In this document: positions 1 to 5,241 of the stretch, one piece after another
Position numbering within the stretch: the first letter of the stretch is position 1
Layout: every line of letters begins with the position of its first letter
NCBI GenBank assembly: GCA_002343545.1
Contig: DDRA01000166.1
Location: forward strand, 27,467-33,272
From: Bacteriovoracaceae bacterium UBA2428
GTDB lineage: Bacteria > Bdellovibrionota > UBA2428
Length of the DNA: 5,806 nt
Direction: 5' to 3'
Notes under the pieces: model-generated
Told to the model about the DNA's origin: nothing
The model's database searches: none
What the model saw: the letters and a program-made list of their open reading frames with translations, nothing else
Translations under genes and position numbers: made by a program

Positions 1-1
1 G

Positions 2-562
2 ATCGCGCATCCCGCGGGGGACCAGGATTACGTCCCCGCGCTCTTCGGCGGTTTGCTCGTGTTCAAACTGGGAACGAACGAGCGACGCGTCGAACGACTC
101 CCCAAGCGCGTCGGCCTCGAAATCTCGCGCCACACGGCCCTGCTCTACACGGGCAAGCCCCACCATTCCGGCATCAACAACTGGCAAGTCTTCAAGGCTT
201 TCCACGACGGCGACTCGAACGTGCGCGCGGCGCTAGAAAGCATCCACGGTCTTTCGGCCCAACTCGCCGCGGAACTGCGCGAAGGCCGTTGGCAGTCCAC
301 CGGCGAGATCCTCAATCAAGAGTGGGAAGCGCGACGCCGACTTGCTCCGGCGGTCGATGCGCCGGTGCTCGAAGAAGCTTGGAACTTCGCGCGCGGGCGC
401 GGCGCGACCGCCCGTAAGGCCTGCGGCGCGGGCGGCGGCGGATGCATTTTGCTGTGGTTCGACGATGCCAAGAAGCGCGACGAAATCCTGAAGACCAAGC
501 TACCGCAAGATTCCTGGAAATGGCTGTCGACCGAGCTCGCGGTCGACACGACCAAAAAATAG
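2..562 (+). CDS. GHMP-superfamily kinase, C-terminal part (5' end outside window)
   Basis: The reading frame is open from the left edge and ends in TAG, giving 186 visible residues. GHMP kinases phosphorylate small molecules such as sugars or mevalonate with ATP in the cytoplasm. Visible family marks are the QDYVPALFGG segment at visible residues 8-17 (the region that follows the missing ATP-binding loop), the LLYTGKPHHSG stretch near 47-57, and the glycine-rich C-terminal motif KACGAGGGGC at 139-148 (bases 416-445), the classic GHMP motif 3. The family is usually about 330-350 residues, so roughly the first 150 residues, including the PxxxGLGSSA motif, lie outside the window. A TTG at base 53 could be read as a start, but homology-like sequence continues upstream of it, so the gene is treated as partial. 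The substrate cannot be told from this half; heptose-7-phosphate kinase-like, galactokinase-like and mevalonate kinase-like relatives all remain possible. It converges on the FHA gene. Confidence 0.86.
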   Translation: MAHPAGDQDYVPALFGGLLVFKLGTNERRVERLPKRVGLEISRHTALLYTGKPHHSGINNWQVFKAFHDGDSNVRAALESIHGLSAQLAAELREGRWQSTGEILNQEWEARRRLAPAVDAPVLEEAWNFARGRGATARKACGAGGGGCILLWFDDAKKRDEILKTKLPQDSWKWLSTELAVDTTKK

Positions 563-569
563 CGAATAC

Positions 570-595
570 GACGCGGACGCGTCTTCTTCAGACGC
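570..595. terminator. Overlapping short inverted repeats between convergent genes, possible terminator
   Basis: The 35-base spacer between the two convergent stop codons holds two overlapping hairpins. GACGC (570-574) and GCGTC (579-583) form a 5-bp stem with a 4-base loop. GCGTCT (579-584) and AGACGC (590-595) form a perfect 6-bp stem with a 5-base loop. They share an arm, so only one can form at a time. Neither has a U-run directly after it. On the minus strand a T-rich run (about 552-560) follows some 10 bases past the first hairpin. The position between convergent genes suits a bidirectional terminator, but the structure is too weak for a firm call. Confidence 0.3.
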
Positions 596-597
596 CT

Positions 598-1314
598 TCA
601 GCGAAACAGAAAGACCCACGCCAAACCGACGGCGGCCGAGAGCAGGAGCCGCGAGCGCAGGTCCGAACGCACCGCGAGACCCAAGAGCAGCGTCGGCACG
701 AAGATCTCCACGAAGACGAAGCGAGGGATCGAAGCGCCCGCCGCGAACTCGGCAAAGGAAAACCCTTTGCGAGCCAGGGCGAGCGTCGCGAAGGCCGCGA
801 TCCAAGCAAAGAGCAATGAATTTTCGCGCCAAGGTAGCTCGGAAGCTTCGGCTTCTTCCACGCGCGAAACGAATCCGACGCGCGCACGATCCAAGATCCC
901 CGGTTTCAAACCCAGCTCGGAGCGTGGTTTAGCCGGCACCGAAAGTTCCAAAGCGCGTCCGGGAATCGCCGAAGCGGCCGAAGCCGGCTTCGGTGCTCGG
1001 GCGACGATCTCGAAGCGCTGCGCTCCGACGCGCAAAACATCGCCGACCCGAAGGGGCCGACGAACCCGAGGAGCCAGGGGCTCGTCGTTCACGTAAGTAC
1101 GATTGCGCGATCCCATGTCGCAAACGGCAAGACCTTGGGCGTCGCGGAAGATGCGGCAATGTAGTCGAGACAGCTTCTTGTCCTCGGGAAAACTCATCGA
1201 GGTTCCCAGGCGACCGATCGACTCCAAGGGGCGGGCGAGGGCAAAGAGCTTCTTCGAAACGGACTCTCGCAGATAGAAAGTAGCTCCCGCCGCGGACAAA
1301 TTTTGTGCAGACAT
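598..1314 (-). CDS. FHA domain protein with C-terminal membrane segments
   Basis: A 238-residue protein. FHA domains bind phosphothreonine peptides and mostly serve Ser/Thr kinase signalling or secretion regulation. The N-terminal FHA signature is clear: IGR at residues 33-35, SRLH at 49-52, and GSRNRTYVN at 68-76, where arginine takes the place of the usual glycine in the NGT turn. A linker rich in Ala, Pro and charged residues (about 106-165) leads to three hydrophobic stretches at about 166-182, 199-215 and 222-237, so the FHA head is probably tethered to the inner membrane. The ATG at 1314 is preferred because GGGGGGAA lies 4 bases upstream; a TTG at 1374 would add 20 residues with no domain content. 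No kinase or phosphatase gene adjoins it to suggest a partner. It lies downstream of the hydrolase gene on the same strand, 134 bases away, so co-transcription is uncertain. The FHA call is firm and the topology is a reading of hydrophobicity only. Confidence 0.86.
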   Translation of the reverse strand: MSAQNLSAAGATFYLRESVSKKLFALARPLESIGRLGTSMSFPEDKKLSRLHCRIFRDAQGLAVCDMGSRNRTYVNDEPLAPRVRRPLRVGDVLRVGAQRFEIVARAPKPASAASAIPGRALELSVPAKPRSELGLKPGILDRARVGFVSRVEEAEASELPWRENSLLFAWIAAFATLALARKGFSFAEFAAGASIPRFVFVEIFVPTLLLGLAVRSDLRSRLLLSAAVGLAWVFLFR

Positions 1315-1408
1315 CGTTCCCCCCGATGTCTTAACAAGCAACGTCCGTGCCTCCGAAACTCTTCGTGAATTCAAGCGCCTAGGCCGTAAAGTGTGTCGCC
1401 TTCCCGAA

Positions 1409-1435
1409 GCCCCGTCTAAAGATTAGACACCGGGC
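1409..1435. repeat. Inverted repeat in the 134-base spacer between two minus-strand genes
   Basis: GTCTAA (1414-1419) and TTAGAC (1423-1428) are perfect inverted copies around the 3-base spacer AGA. Outside a small internal loop (C at 1413 against ACC at 1429-1431), GCCC (1409-1412) can pair with GGGC (1432-1435). On the minus strand it starts 13 bases after the hydrolase stop codon, which suits a terminator, but no T-run follows. The AT-rich core in GC-rich surroundings would also suit a protein-binding operator for the downstream FHA gene. I cannot decide between these. The rest of the spacer, 1315-1408, shows no promoter I would defend. Confidence 0.4.
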
Positions 1436-1448
1436 GCGCGAAACGTCC

Positions 1449-2183
1449 TCAGCGACCTGCGGCAAAGAACGGGTTCTTCGCTCGCTCGTGACCGATCGTC
1501 GTAAGCGGGCCGTGCCCCGGCACGACGACCGCCTCTTCGTCGAGCGTGAGGAGCTTGTCTCGGATGCTCTTCAAGATGGTCGGCGTGTCGCCTCCCCAAA
1601 GATCCGTGCGTCCGATGCTGCCGCGAAACAGCGTGTCGCCCGTGATCACGACCGTCTTTGCGTCATCTCCCGACGGCGCGCGAAAACTCCGCGGGACGGA
1701 AAGATGGGCGGCCGCCCGCACGTCCAAGCAACAAGATCCCGGCGTATGTCCGGGCGTGTGGCGCGCGCGGACACCTTCGAAGCCCGCGTAGTTCTGCCCG
1801 TCGGTGAGTTTGCTCAGCTCGGAGGTCACCTCAAAAGGGTAGAGGCCCAGGAAACTCGCTTGCAGGCCCACGTTGTCGTAAAGCCATCGATCGGCCTCGT
1901 GCAGATAGACCTTGGGGACCTCGACCCCGAGCTCCCGGTTGCGTCGCGAAATCTCTTCGAACAATGTTTTGGTCGCGCCGATATGGTCGATGTGCGCGTG
2001 CGTGTGCCAAAGCGCCCGCACCCGAAGCTCGTGGTAGTCGATGCGCTCGAGGATGGCCTCCAAGTCGTCGCCCGGATCGATCACCATGGCGTCGCGCGTC
2101 TCGGGATGCGCCAACAAACTGCAATTGCACTGGAAGGCGCCGACGGGAAAGCTTTCGATCTCGTAAGTCACGCGTGATGTCAT
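1449..2183 (-). CDS. Metallo-beta-lactamase-fold hydrolase, glyoxalase II-like (YcbL/GloB type)
   Basis: A 244-residue cytoplasmic metallohydrolase. Relatives cleave thioesters such as S-lactoylglutathione or related substrates using a di-metal site. The metal-binding motifs are complete: THAHIDH at residues 61-67 (H62, H64, D66, H67), H146 in TPGHTPGS, D183 in TGDTLFRGSIGRTD, and H224 in VPGHGP. The GDTLFRGSIGRTDL run and the GHERAKNPFF tail are typical of the short YcbL-like subgroup. There are 37 residues from H146 to D183, longer than the roughly 20 I expect there, which points to an insertion around residues 155-175. The ATG at 2183 leaves six residues before the conserved domain and has a purine-rich GGAGAGGA upstream, with the nearest AGGA 10 bases from the ATG. 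An alternative ATG at 2231 has GGAG only 4 bases upstream and would add 16 residues and overlap the divergent gene start. The family is certain; the substrate is not. Confidence 0.9.
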   Translation of the reverse strand: MTSRVTYEIESFPVGAFQCNCSLLAHPETRDAMVIDPGDDLEAILERIDYHELRVRALWHTHAHIDHIGATKTLFEEISRRNRELGVEVPKVYLHEADRWLYDNVGLQASFLGLYPFEVTSELSKLTDGQNYAGFEGVRARHTPGHTPGSCCLDVRAAAHLSVPRSFRAPSGDDAKTVVITGDTLFRGSIGRTDLWGGDTPTILKSIRDKLLTLDEEAVVVPGHGPLTTIGHERAKNPFFAAGR

Positions 2184-2229
2184 GCGTTCGGTTTCCTCTC
2201 CGTCGCCTTTCCAGGTATTCTGGAAGGCC
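2184..2229. other. 46-base divergent intergenic region
   Basis: This short, pyrimidine-rich (plus strand) stretch separates the chosen starts of the hydrolase (minus) and the HAD phosphatase (plus). If both genes are transcribed from here, their promoters must overlap each other or lie inside the opposite gene. No convincing -35/-10 pair is visible on either strand. GGAAGG at 2222-2227 lies only 2 bases before the HAD ATG, which is close for a ribosome-binding site. Confidence 0.45.
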
Positions 2230-3093
2230 ATGAAACTCCACAAGTACTCCGAGAAGGAGATTCTTTCGAGACTTGATTCCGAAGCGCCGGCCGACGCGCT
2301 GTGGATCTTCGATTGCGACGGCACCCTCGTCACCGGCGACGTCGCCTCGCATACGGCGTGGGGACTCATCCGGGCCGGAATCGCGGCCCGGGATCAACTT
2401 CCCGACGATTTCGAAACCCGCTTTCGTCGCGACCCTTTCGATTTCGAAGCCTTCGACCTGCTACGAACCTTCATCGCAAGCCGCGGTGGCAACTCGGTCT
2501 ACGAGTGGGAGGCCCTCCTACAAAGCGGCCATACGCCTGAAGCCATCCATAAAGTGGCTAAAGAGATCATCGACATCGGACTCGGCCTTCACACGCTCCA
2601 GTGGACGGAGCCCGTCTCGACGATCGCGCGTCGTCACGCCGACCGCGCCTGGATCGTGAGCGGCTCGCCGCAGGTTTGCGTCCAGGTCATCGGCGAAAAA
2701 CTGAACATCCCGAAAGAGCGCACGCTCGCGAGCCTCCTCGAAGTGAAGGATGGTCTCTACACCCGCAACTTCCTGCCGCCCGGCATCGTCTGGGAAGGCC
2801 TCAAGCGCCTCATCCTCGAGGAAAAAGGAATCTATCGCCCGTGGTTCGTGGCGGGCGATTCGATCGGCGACTGGGCCATGATGGAAATGGCCGTGGGCTG
2901 GAGATGGTGCATCCTCTGGGGTGAACACCGCCACCGTGGCGTCGAGATGCGGGGCATCGTCCAAGAGCGCGTTCTCAAGGACGCGGCGCTTCTTCCTGAA
3001 GAACCGGGTATTTACGTCTTCTCCGACGAGGGCAAGAACTGGATTCTCGAGGTCAAATCGAAGCCCGAGCGTCCCGATCGAGTCACGAAATAG
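2230..3093 (+). CDS. HAD superfamily class IB phosphatase (phosphoserine phosphatase-like)
   Basis: A 287-residue soluble protein. HAD phosphatases transfer phosphate from a substrate to the first aspartate of motif I and then hydrolyse it. All four motifs are visible: DCDGT at residues 28-32 (nucleophile D28, acid/base D30), the motif II serine in WIVSGSP (S144), a likely motif III lysine K192 in GLKRLI, and GDSIGD at 209-214 (D210, D214). The helical insertion between motifs I and II (about 35-135) and the SGSPQVCVQVIGEKLNI run after motif II resemble the class IB group that includes phosphoserine phosphatase SerB. The protein is longer than a minimal SerB core, with an extra tail past residue 230. 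An upstream ATG at 2182 would add 16 residues but has no ribosome-binding site and lies opposite the hydrolase start, so the ATG at 2230 is preferred. It may be the first gene of the run leading to thyA. The substrate cannot be read from sequence. Confidence 0.88.
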   Translation: MKLHKYSEKEILSRLDSEAPADALWIFDCDGTLVTGDVASHTAWGLIRAGIAARDQLPDDFETRFRRDPFDFEAFDLLRTFIASRGGNSVYEWEALLQSGHTPEAIHKVAKEIIDIGLGLHTLQWTEPVSTIARRHADRAWIVSGSPQVCVQVIGEKLNIPKERTLASLLEVKDGLYTRNFLPPGIVWEGLKRLILEEKGIYRPWFVAGDSIGDWAMMEMAVGWRWCILWGEHRHRGVEMRGIVQERVLKDAALLPEEPGIYVFSDEGKNWILEVKSKPERPDRVTK

Positions 3094-3142
3094 GGCTCGG
3101 CGTCGTCATCTTGTCGGCGACTTCGACGGCGACGCTTGAGCC
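3094..3142. repeat. Imperfect long inverted repeat between the HAD gene and thyA
   Basis: Directly after the HAD stop codon, GGCTC (3094-3098) and CGTCG (3101-3105) pair with GAGCC (3138-3142) and CGACG (3130-3134). The 2 and 3 bases between the halves can add one G-C pair, one G-U pair and leave one bulged base, giving about a 12-bp stem around a 24-base loop. The loop holds a smaller inverted repeat, GTCG and CGAC around one G (3113-3121). No U-run follows. It could be a weak or factor-dependent terminator, an mRNA 3' end stabiliser, or chance pairing in GC-rich DNA. Confidence 0.35.
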
Positions 3143-3170
3143 TCGCTGCCGGGCGCTCTAGAGTCGCCGC

Positions 3171-3965
3171 ATGCGCGAGTATCTCGACCTTCTTCGCTTG
3201 GCCCTCGAAACCGGCGTTCATAAATCCGACCGCACCGGCACGGGCACCTATAGCCTCTTCGGCCACCAAATGCGCTTCGACCTCGAGAGGGGTTTTCCCC
3301 TCGTCACCACGAAGAAGGTTCATCTTCGCAGCGTCATTCACGAGCTGCTTTGGTTCCTTAAGGGCGACACGAACATCGAGTACCTCAAAGAGAACGGCGT
3401 CTCGATCTGGGATGAATGGGCCGACGAAAAGGGCAATCTCGGCCCGGTCTACGGCAAGCAGTGGCGTCGCTGGCTCACGCCGAACGGCGAGACCGTCGAC
3501 CAGATCTCGCAGGTTCTAGAGGAAATCCGCCGCAACCCCGATTCGCGCCGTCTCATCGTGAGCGCGTGGAACGTGAGCGACATCCCGCAGATGAAGCTCC
3601 CGCCTTGCCATTCGCTCTTTCAGTTCTACGTCGCGGAAGGCCGCCTCTCCTGTCAGCTCTACCAACGTTCCGCCGACATCTTCCTGGGCGTGCCGTTCAA
3701 CATCGCGAGCTACTCGCTGTTGACCTACATGATGGCCCAAGTCGCCGGCCTCAGGCCGGGTCACTTCGTCCACACCTTCGGCGATGCTCACCTCTACGCG
3801 AATCACGTCGACCAAGCGCGCCTGCAACTCACCCGCACGCCCAAGCCGCTGCCGAGACTCATCCTGAACCCCGACGTCAAATCGATCTTCGACTTCAAGT
3901 TCGACGACATCCAGGTCCAGGGCTACGAGCCCGATCCAGCCATTCGCGCGCCCGTCGCCGTTTAA
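3171..3965 (+). CDS. thyA: Thymidylate synthase (ThyA)
   Basis: This homodimeric cytoplasmic enzyme converts dUMP and 5,10-methylene-tetrahydrofolate to dTMP and dihydrofolate, the only de novo route to thymidylate in ThyA organisms. The protein is 264 residues, the same length as E. coli ThyA, and lines up with it almost without gaps. The nucleophile is C146 in [12 protein letters not shown], followed by H147. Phosphate-binding arginines R21 (SDRTGTGT), R126 and R127 ([11 protein letters not shown]) and R166 ([11 protein letters not shown]) are present, as are E58, W80, W83, D169, N177 (PFNIAS), and H207 with Y209 (DAHLYANH). The C-terminus APVAV matches the conserved end. The ATG at 3171 matches the usual N-terminus; its ribosome-binding site is weak (AGAG about 7 bases upstream). 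Dihydrofolate made here is the substrate of the next gene, folA, 7 bases downstream. No sign of truncation. Confidence 0.98.
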   Translation: MREYLDLLRLALETGVHKSDRTGTGTYSLFGHQMRFDLERGFPLVTTKKVHLRSVIHELLWFLKGDTNIEYLKENGVSIWDEWADEKGNLGPVYGKQWRRWLTPNGETVDQISQVLEEIRRNPDSRRLIVSAWNVSDIPQMKLPPCHSLFQFYVAEGRLSCQLYQRSADIFLGVPFNIASYSLLTYMMAQVAGLRPGHFVHTFGDAHLYANHVDQARLQLTRTPKPLPRLILNPDVKSIFDFKFDDIQVQGYEPDPAIRAPVAV

Positions 3966-3968
3966 GGA
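3964..3968 (+). promoter_or_regulatory. folA ribosome-binding site overlapping the thyA stop codon
   Basis: AAGGA at 3964-3968 uses the last two bases of the thyA TAA stop and lies 4 bases before the folA ATG at 3973. It is one of the clearest Shine-Dalgarno matches in the window. The overlap with the stop codon suggests that ribosomes finishing thyA help start folA. Confidence 0.65.
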
Positions 3969-3972
3969 TTCG

Positions 3973-4455
3973 ATGGCCAAGGGATTCTTTTCTTTCATCG
4001 TCGCGATGACCGAGAAGGGCGTCATCGGCGTCGAGAATCGCTTGCCTTGGCACGTGCCCGAGGACCTCAAACGCTTTAAGCGCCTCACGACCGGCCATCC
4101 GATCATCATGGGCCGCAAGACTTTCGAGTCGATCGGAAAGCCTTTGCCCAACCGCCGCAACATCGTCGTTACCCGCCAAGCGGGTTGGTCCGCGCCGGGT
4201 GTCGAAGTCGTATCCGATCTCCATGAACTTCTGAAAAATCCCCCGACCGACGGAGAAAATTTCATCATCGGCGGCGGCGAAATTTTTCGCGAAGCCGCGC
4301 CGTATGCGCGCAAGATCTACGTGACTTGGATCGACGCCGAAGTCCCCGGCGATTCTTTTTACCCGTCCACCGATTGGGCCACGTTCGTGGCCGAAGAACG
4401 GGGACGGGGAACGGATCCCCTCCCGTATCGCTTCGTGGACTACACGCGAAAATGA
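3973..4455 (+). CDS. folA: Dihydrofolate reductase (FolA)
   Basis: This enzyme reduces dihydrofolate to tetrahydrofolate with NADPH, restoring the cofactor oxidised by ThyA; it is the target of trimethoprim. The protein is 160 residues, as expected for a chromosomal bacterial DHFR. Visible marks are the N-terminal strand FSFIVAMTEKGVIG, the PWHVPEDLKRFK segment (25-36) with D31 at the place of the catalytic E. coli D27, the NADPH-binding IIMGRKTFESIGKPLPNRRN (44-63), IIGGGEIF (98-105) with the conserved Gly pair, and T118 in YVTWIDAEV, equivalent to E. coli T113. Overall similarity is to the ordinary chromosomal type, not to plasmid-borne resistance forms. The start is supported by AAGGA overlapping the thyA stop. 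Its own stop (TGA, 4453-4455) overlaps the next gene's ATG. Confidence 0.97.
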   Translation: MAKGFFSFIVAMTEKGVIGVENRLPWHVPEDLKRFKRLTTGHPIIMGRKTFESIGKPLPNRRNIVVTRQAGWSAPGVEVVSDLHELLKNPPTDGENFIIGGGEIFREAAPYARKIYVTWIDAEVPGDSFYPSTDWATFVAEERGRGTDPLPYRFVDYTRK

Positions 4456-5237
4456 TCGCGCGCGTCCGCCTTCTTTCGTTCATCGCGGGCGTCGCGGTGG
4501 GAGCCAAGGCGCAAGCCCTCACGATCGGACCCGTCCTGAACTATCTCCACTACGAAGAACCCGGCGTCATGAGCGACAAGGGATTCCTCGTCGGCCTCCG
4601 CATGCGGAACGATATCCTGCGCGCGGGCGCGTTCTCCCTCTACGGAGATCTCGAAGCGAGCTACGGCCAGACTCGCTACGATGGTTCGATCAGCAACGTG
4701 CAAACGGGCGAAGTCACCCCGCTCCGTTCCGACAGCCGAAACTTCATCTACCAGTCGGAGCTCGGAGCCCGGCAAGTCATTCCGCTCGGCGAGTTCGGAA
4801 TCGGATTCAAAGCGGGTCTGCGCGCCTACGGCCTCGAGAATAAGATGCTCGGACCGGGAGCCTACGATCGATCGATCTTCCAAGTTTACGCGCCCGTTTC
4901 GGCCGATCTCTTTTGGCGCGTCTCGACGGCTTACGTGTTGGGATTGCGCGCGAGCTACGCCTGGTTTCTCTACGGCCGCGTGACGTCGAATTTGGCGATG
5001 GCGGTTTGGGGATGGCCTTCGGTCACGAATTTCCAGGATTCCGGCAAGGCCGCGGAAGCCGAGATTTTCCTTCAGCCGCTCGGGAATGAGCGATTTTCGT
5101 TGGGCGTCCGCTACTCCCACCATGAAATCGGGGAGTCGCGGCCCGTGAGTTTCCGCATCGGCGAGGACGTCACGACGGTCACCGAGCCCACGAATCGCAC
5201 GAAGCGTTATTCGTTGTTCGTGGGCTACGCCTTTTGA
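4452..5237 (+). CDS. Predicted outer-membrane beta-barrel protein, function unknown
   Basis: A 261-residue exported protein that I cannot name. The N-terminus is a plausible signal peptide: basic MIARVR, a hydrophobic stretch to about residue 18, and a likely signal peptidase I site after AQA (20-22). The mature part alternates polar and hydrophobic or aromatic residues in short strands broken by Gly, Asn and Asp turns, for example KGFLVGLRMRN (43-53), AFSLYGDLEASYG (60-72), EFGIGFKAGLRAYG (114-127), AYVLGLRASYAWFLYGR (160-176) and RFSLGVRYSHHEIG (214-227). The last strand, RYSLFVGYAF, ends in phenylalanine, the usual BAM recognition mark of outer-membrane barrels. By strand count it could be a barrel of 8-12 strands. 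The ATG at 4452 is chosen because it gives the signal peptide and forms an ATGA overlap with folA; the frame is open upstream inside folA without such a signal. No strong ribosome-binding site is visible, consistent with translational coupling. A link to folate metabolism is not implied by the sequence. Confidence 0.78.
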   Translation: MIARVRLLSFIAGVAVGAKAQALTIGPVLNYLHYEEPGVMSDKGFLVGLRMRNDILRAGAFSLYGDLEASYGQTRYDGSISNVQTGEVTPLRSDSRNFIYQSELGARQVIPLGEFGIGFKAGLRAYGLENKMLGPGAYDRSIFQVYAPVSADLFWRVSTAYVLGLRASYAWFLYGRVTSNLAMAVWGWPSVTNFQDSGKAAEAEIFLQPLGNERFSLGVRYSHHEIGESRPVSFRIGEDVTTVTEPTNRTKRYSLFVGYAF

Positions 5238-5241
5238 GCGT

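Noticed and set aside
442..1283. Several plus-strand frames opposite the FHA gene
   Set aside because: Their translations are low-complexity Arg/Ala/Ser-rich and lie opposite a clear FHA domain, so they are shadows.
1488..2177. Open frame of 229 residues on the plus strand, opposite the hydrolase gene
   Set aside because: It lies antisense to a gene with complete metal-binding motifs. GC-rich codons leave few stops in the opposite strand, and its translation shows no recognisable domain.
3156..3163. Palindrome CTCTAGAG as a regulator-binding site for thyA
   Set aside because: An 8-base palindrome is expected by chance within a few kilobases or more and no second copy or known operator match is seen nearby; it is only mentioned with the leader finding.
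3516..4313. Open frame of 265 residues on the minus strand across thyA and folA
   Set aside because: It spans two certain genes in antisense and has composition typical of a GC-driven shadow frame, with no motif.
4326..4451. N-terminal extension of the barrel protein into folA
   Set aside because: The added 42 residues are Arg/Pro-rich and would bury the signal peptide inside the protein; they overlap the conserved end of FolA.
4440..5123. Open frame of 227 residues on the minus strand opposite the barrel gene
   Set aside because: The sense frame has a signal peptide, strand pattern and C-terminal phenylalanine; the antisense frame is rich in charged residues without domain features.
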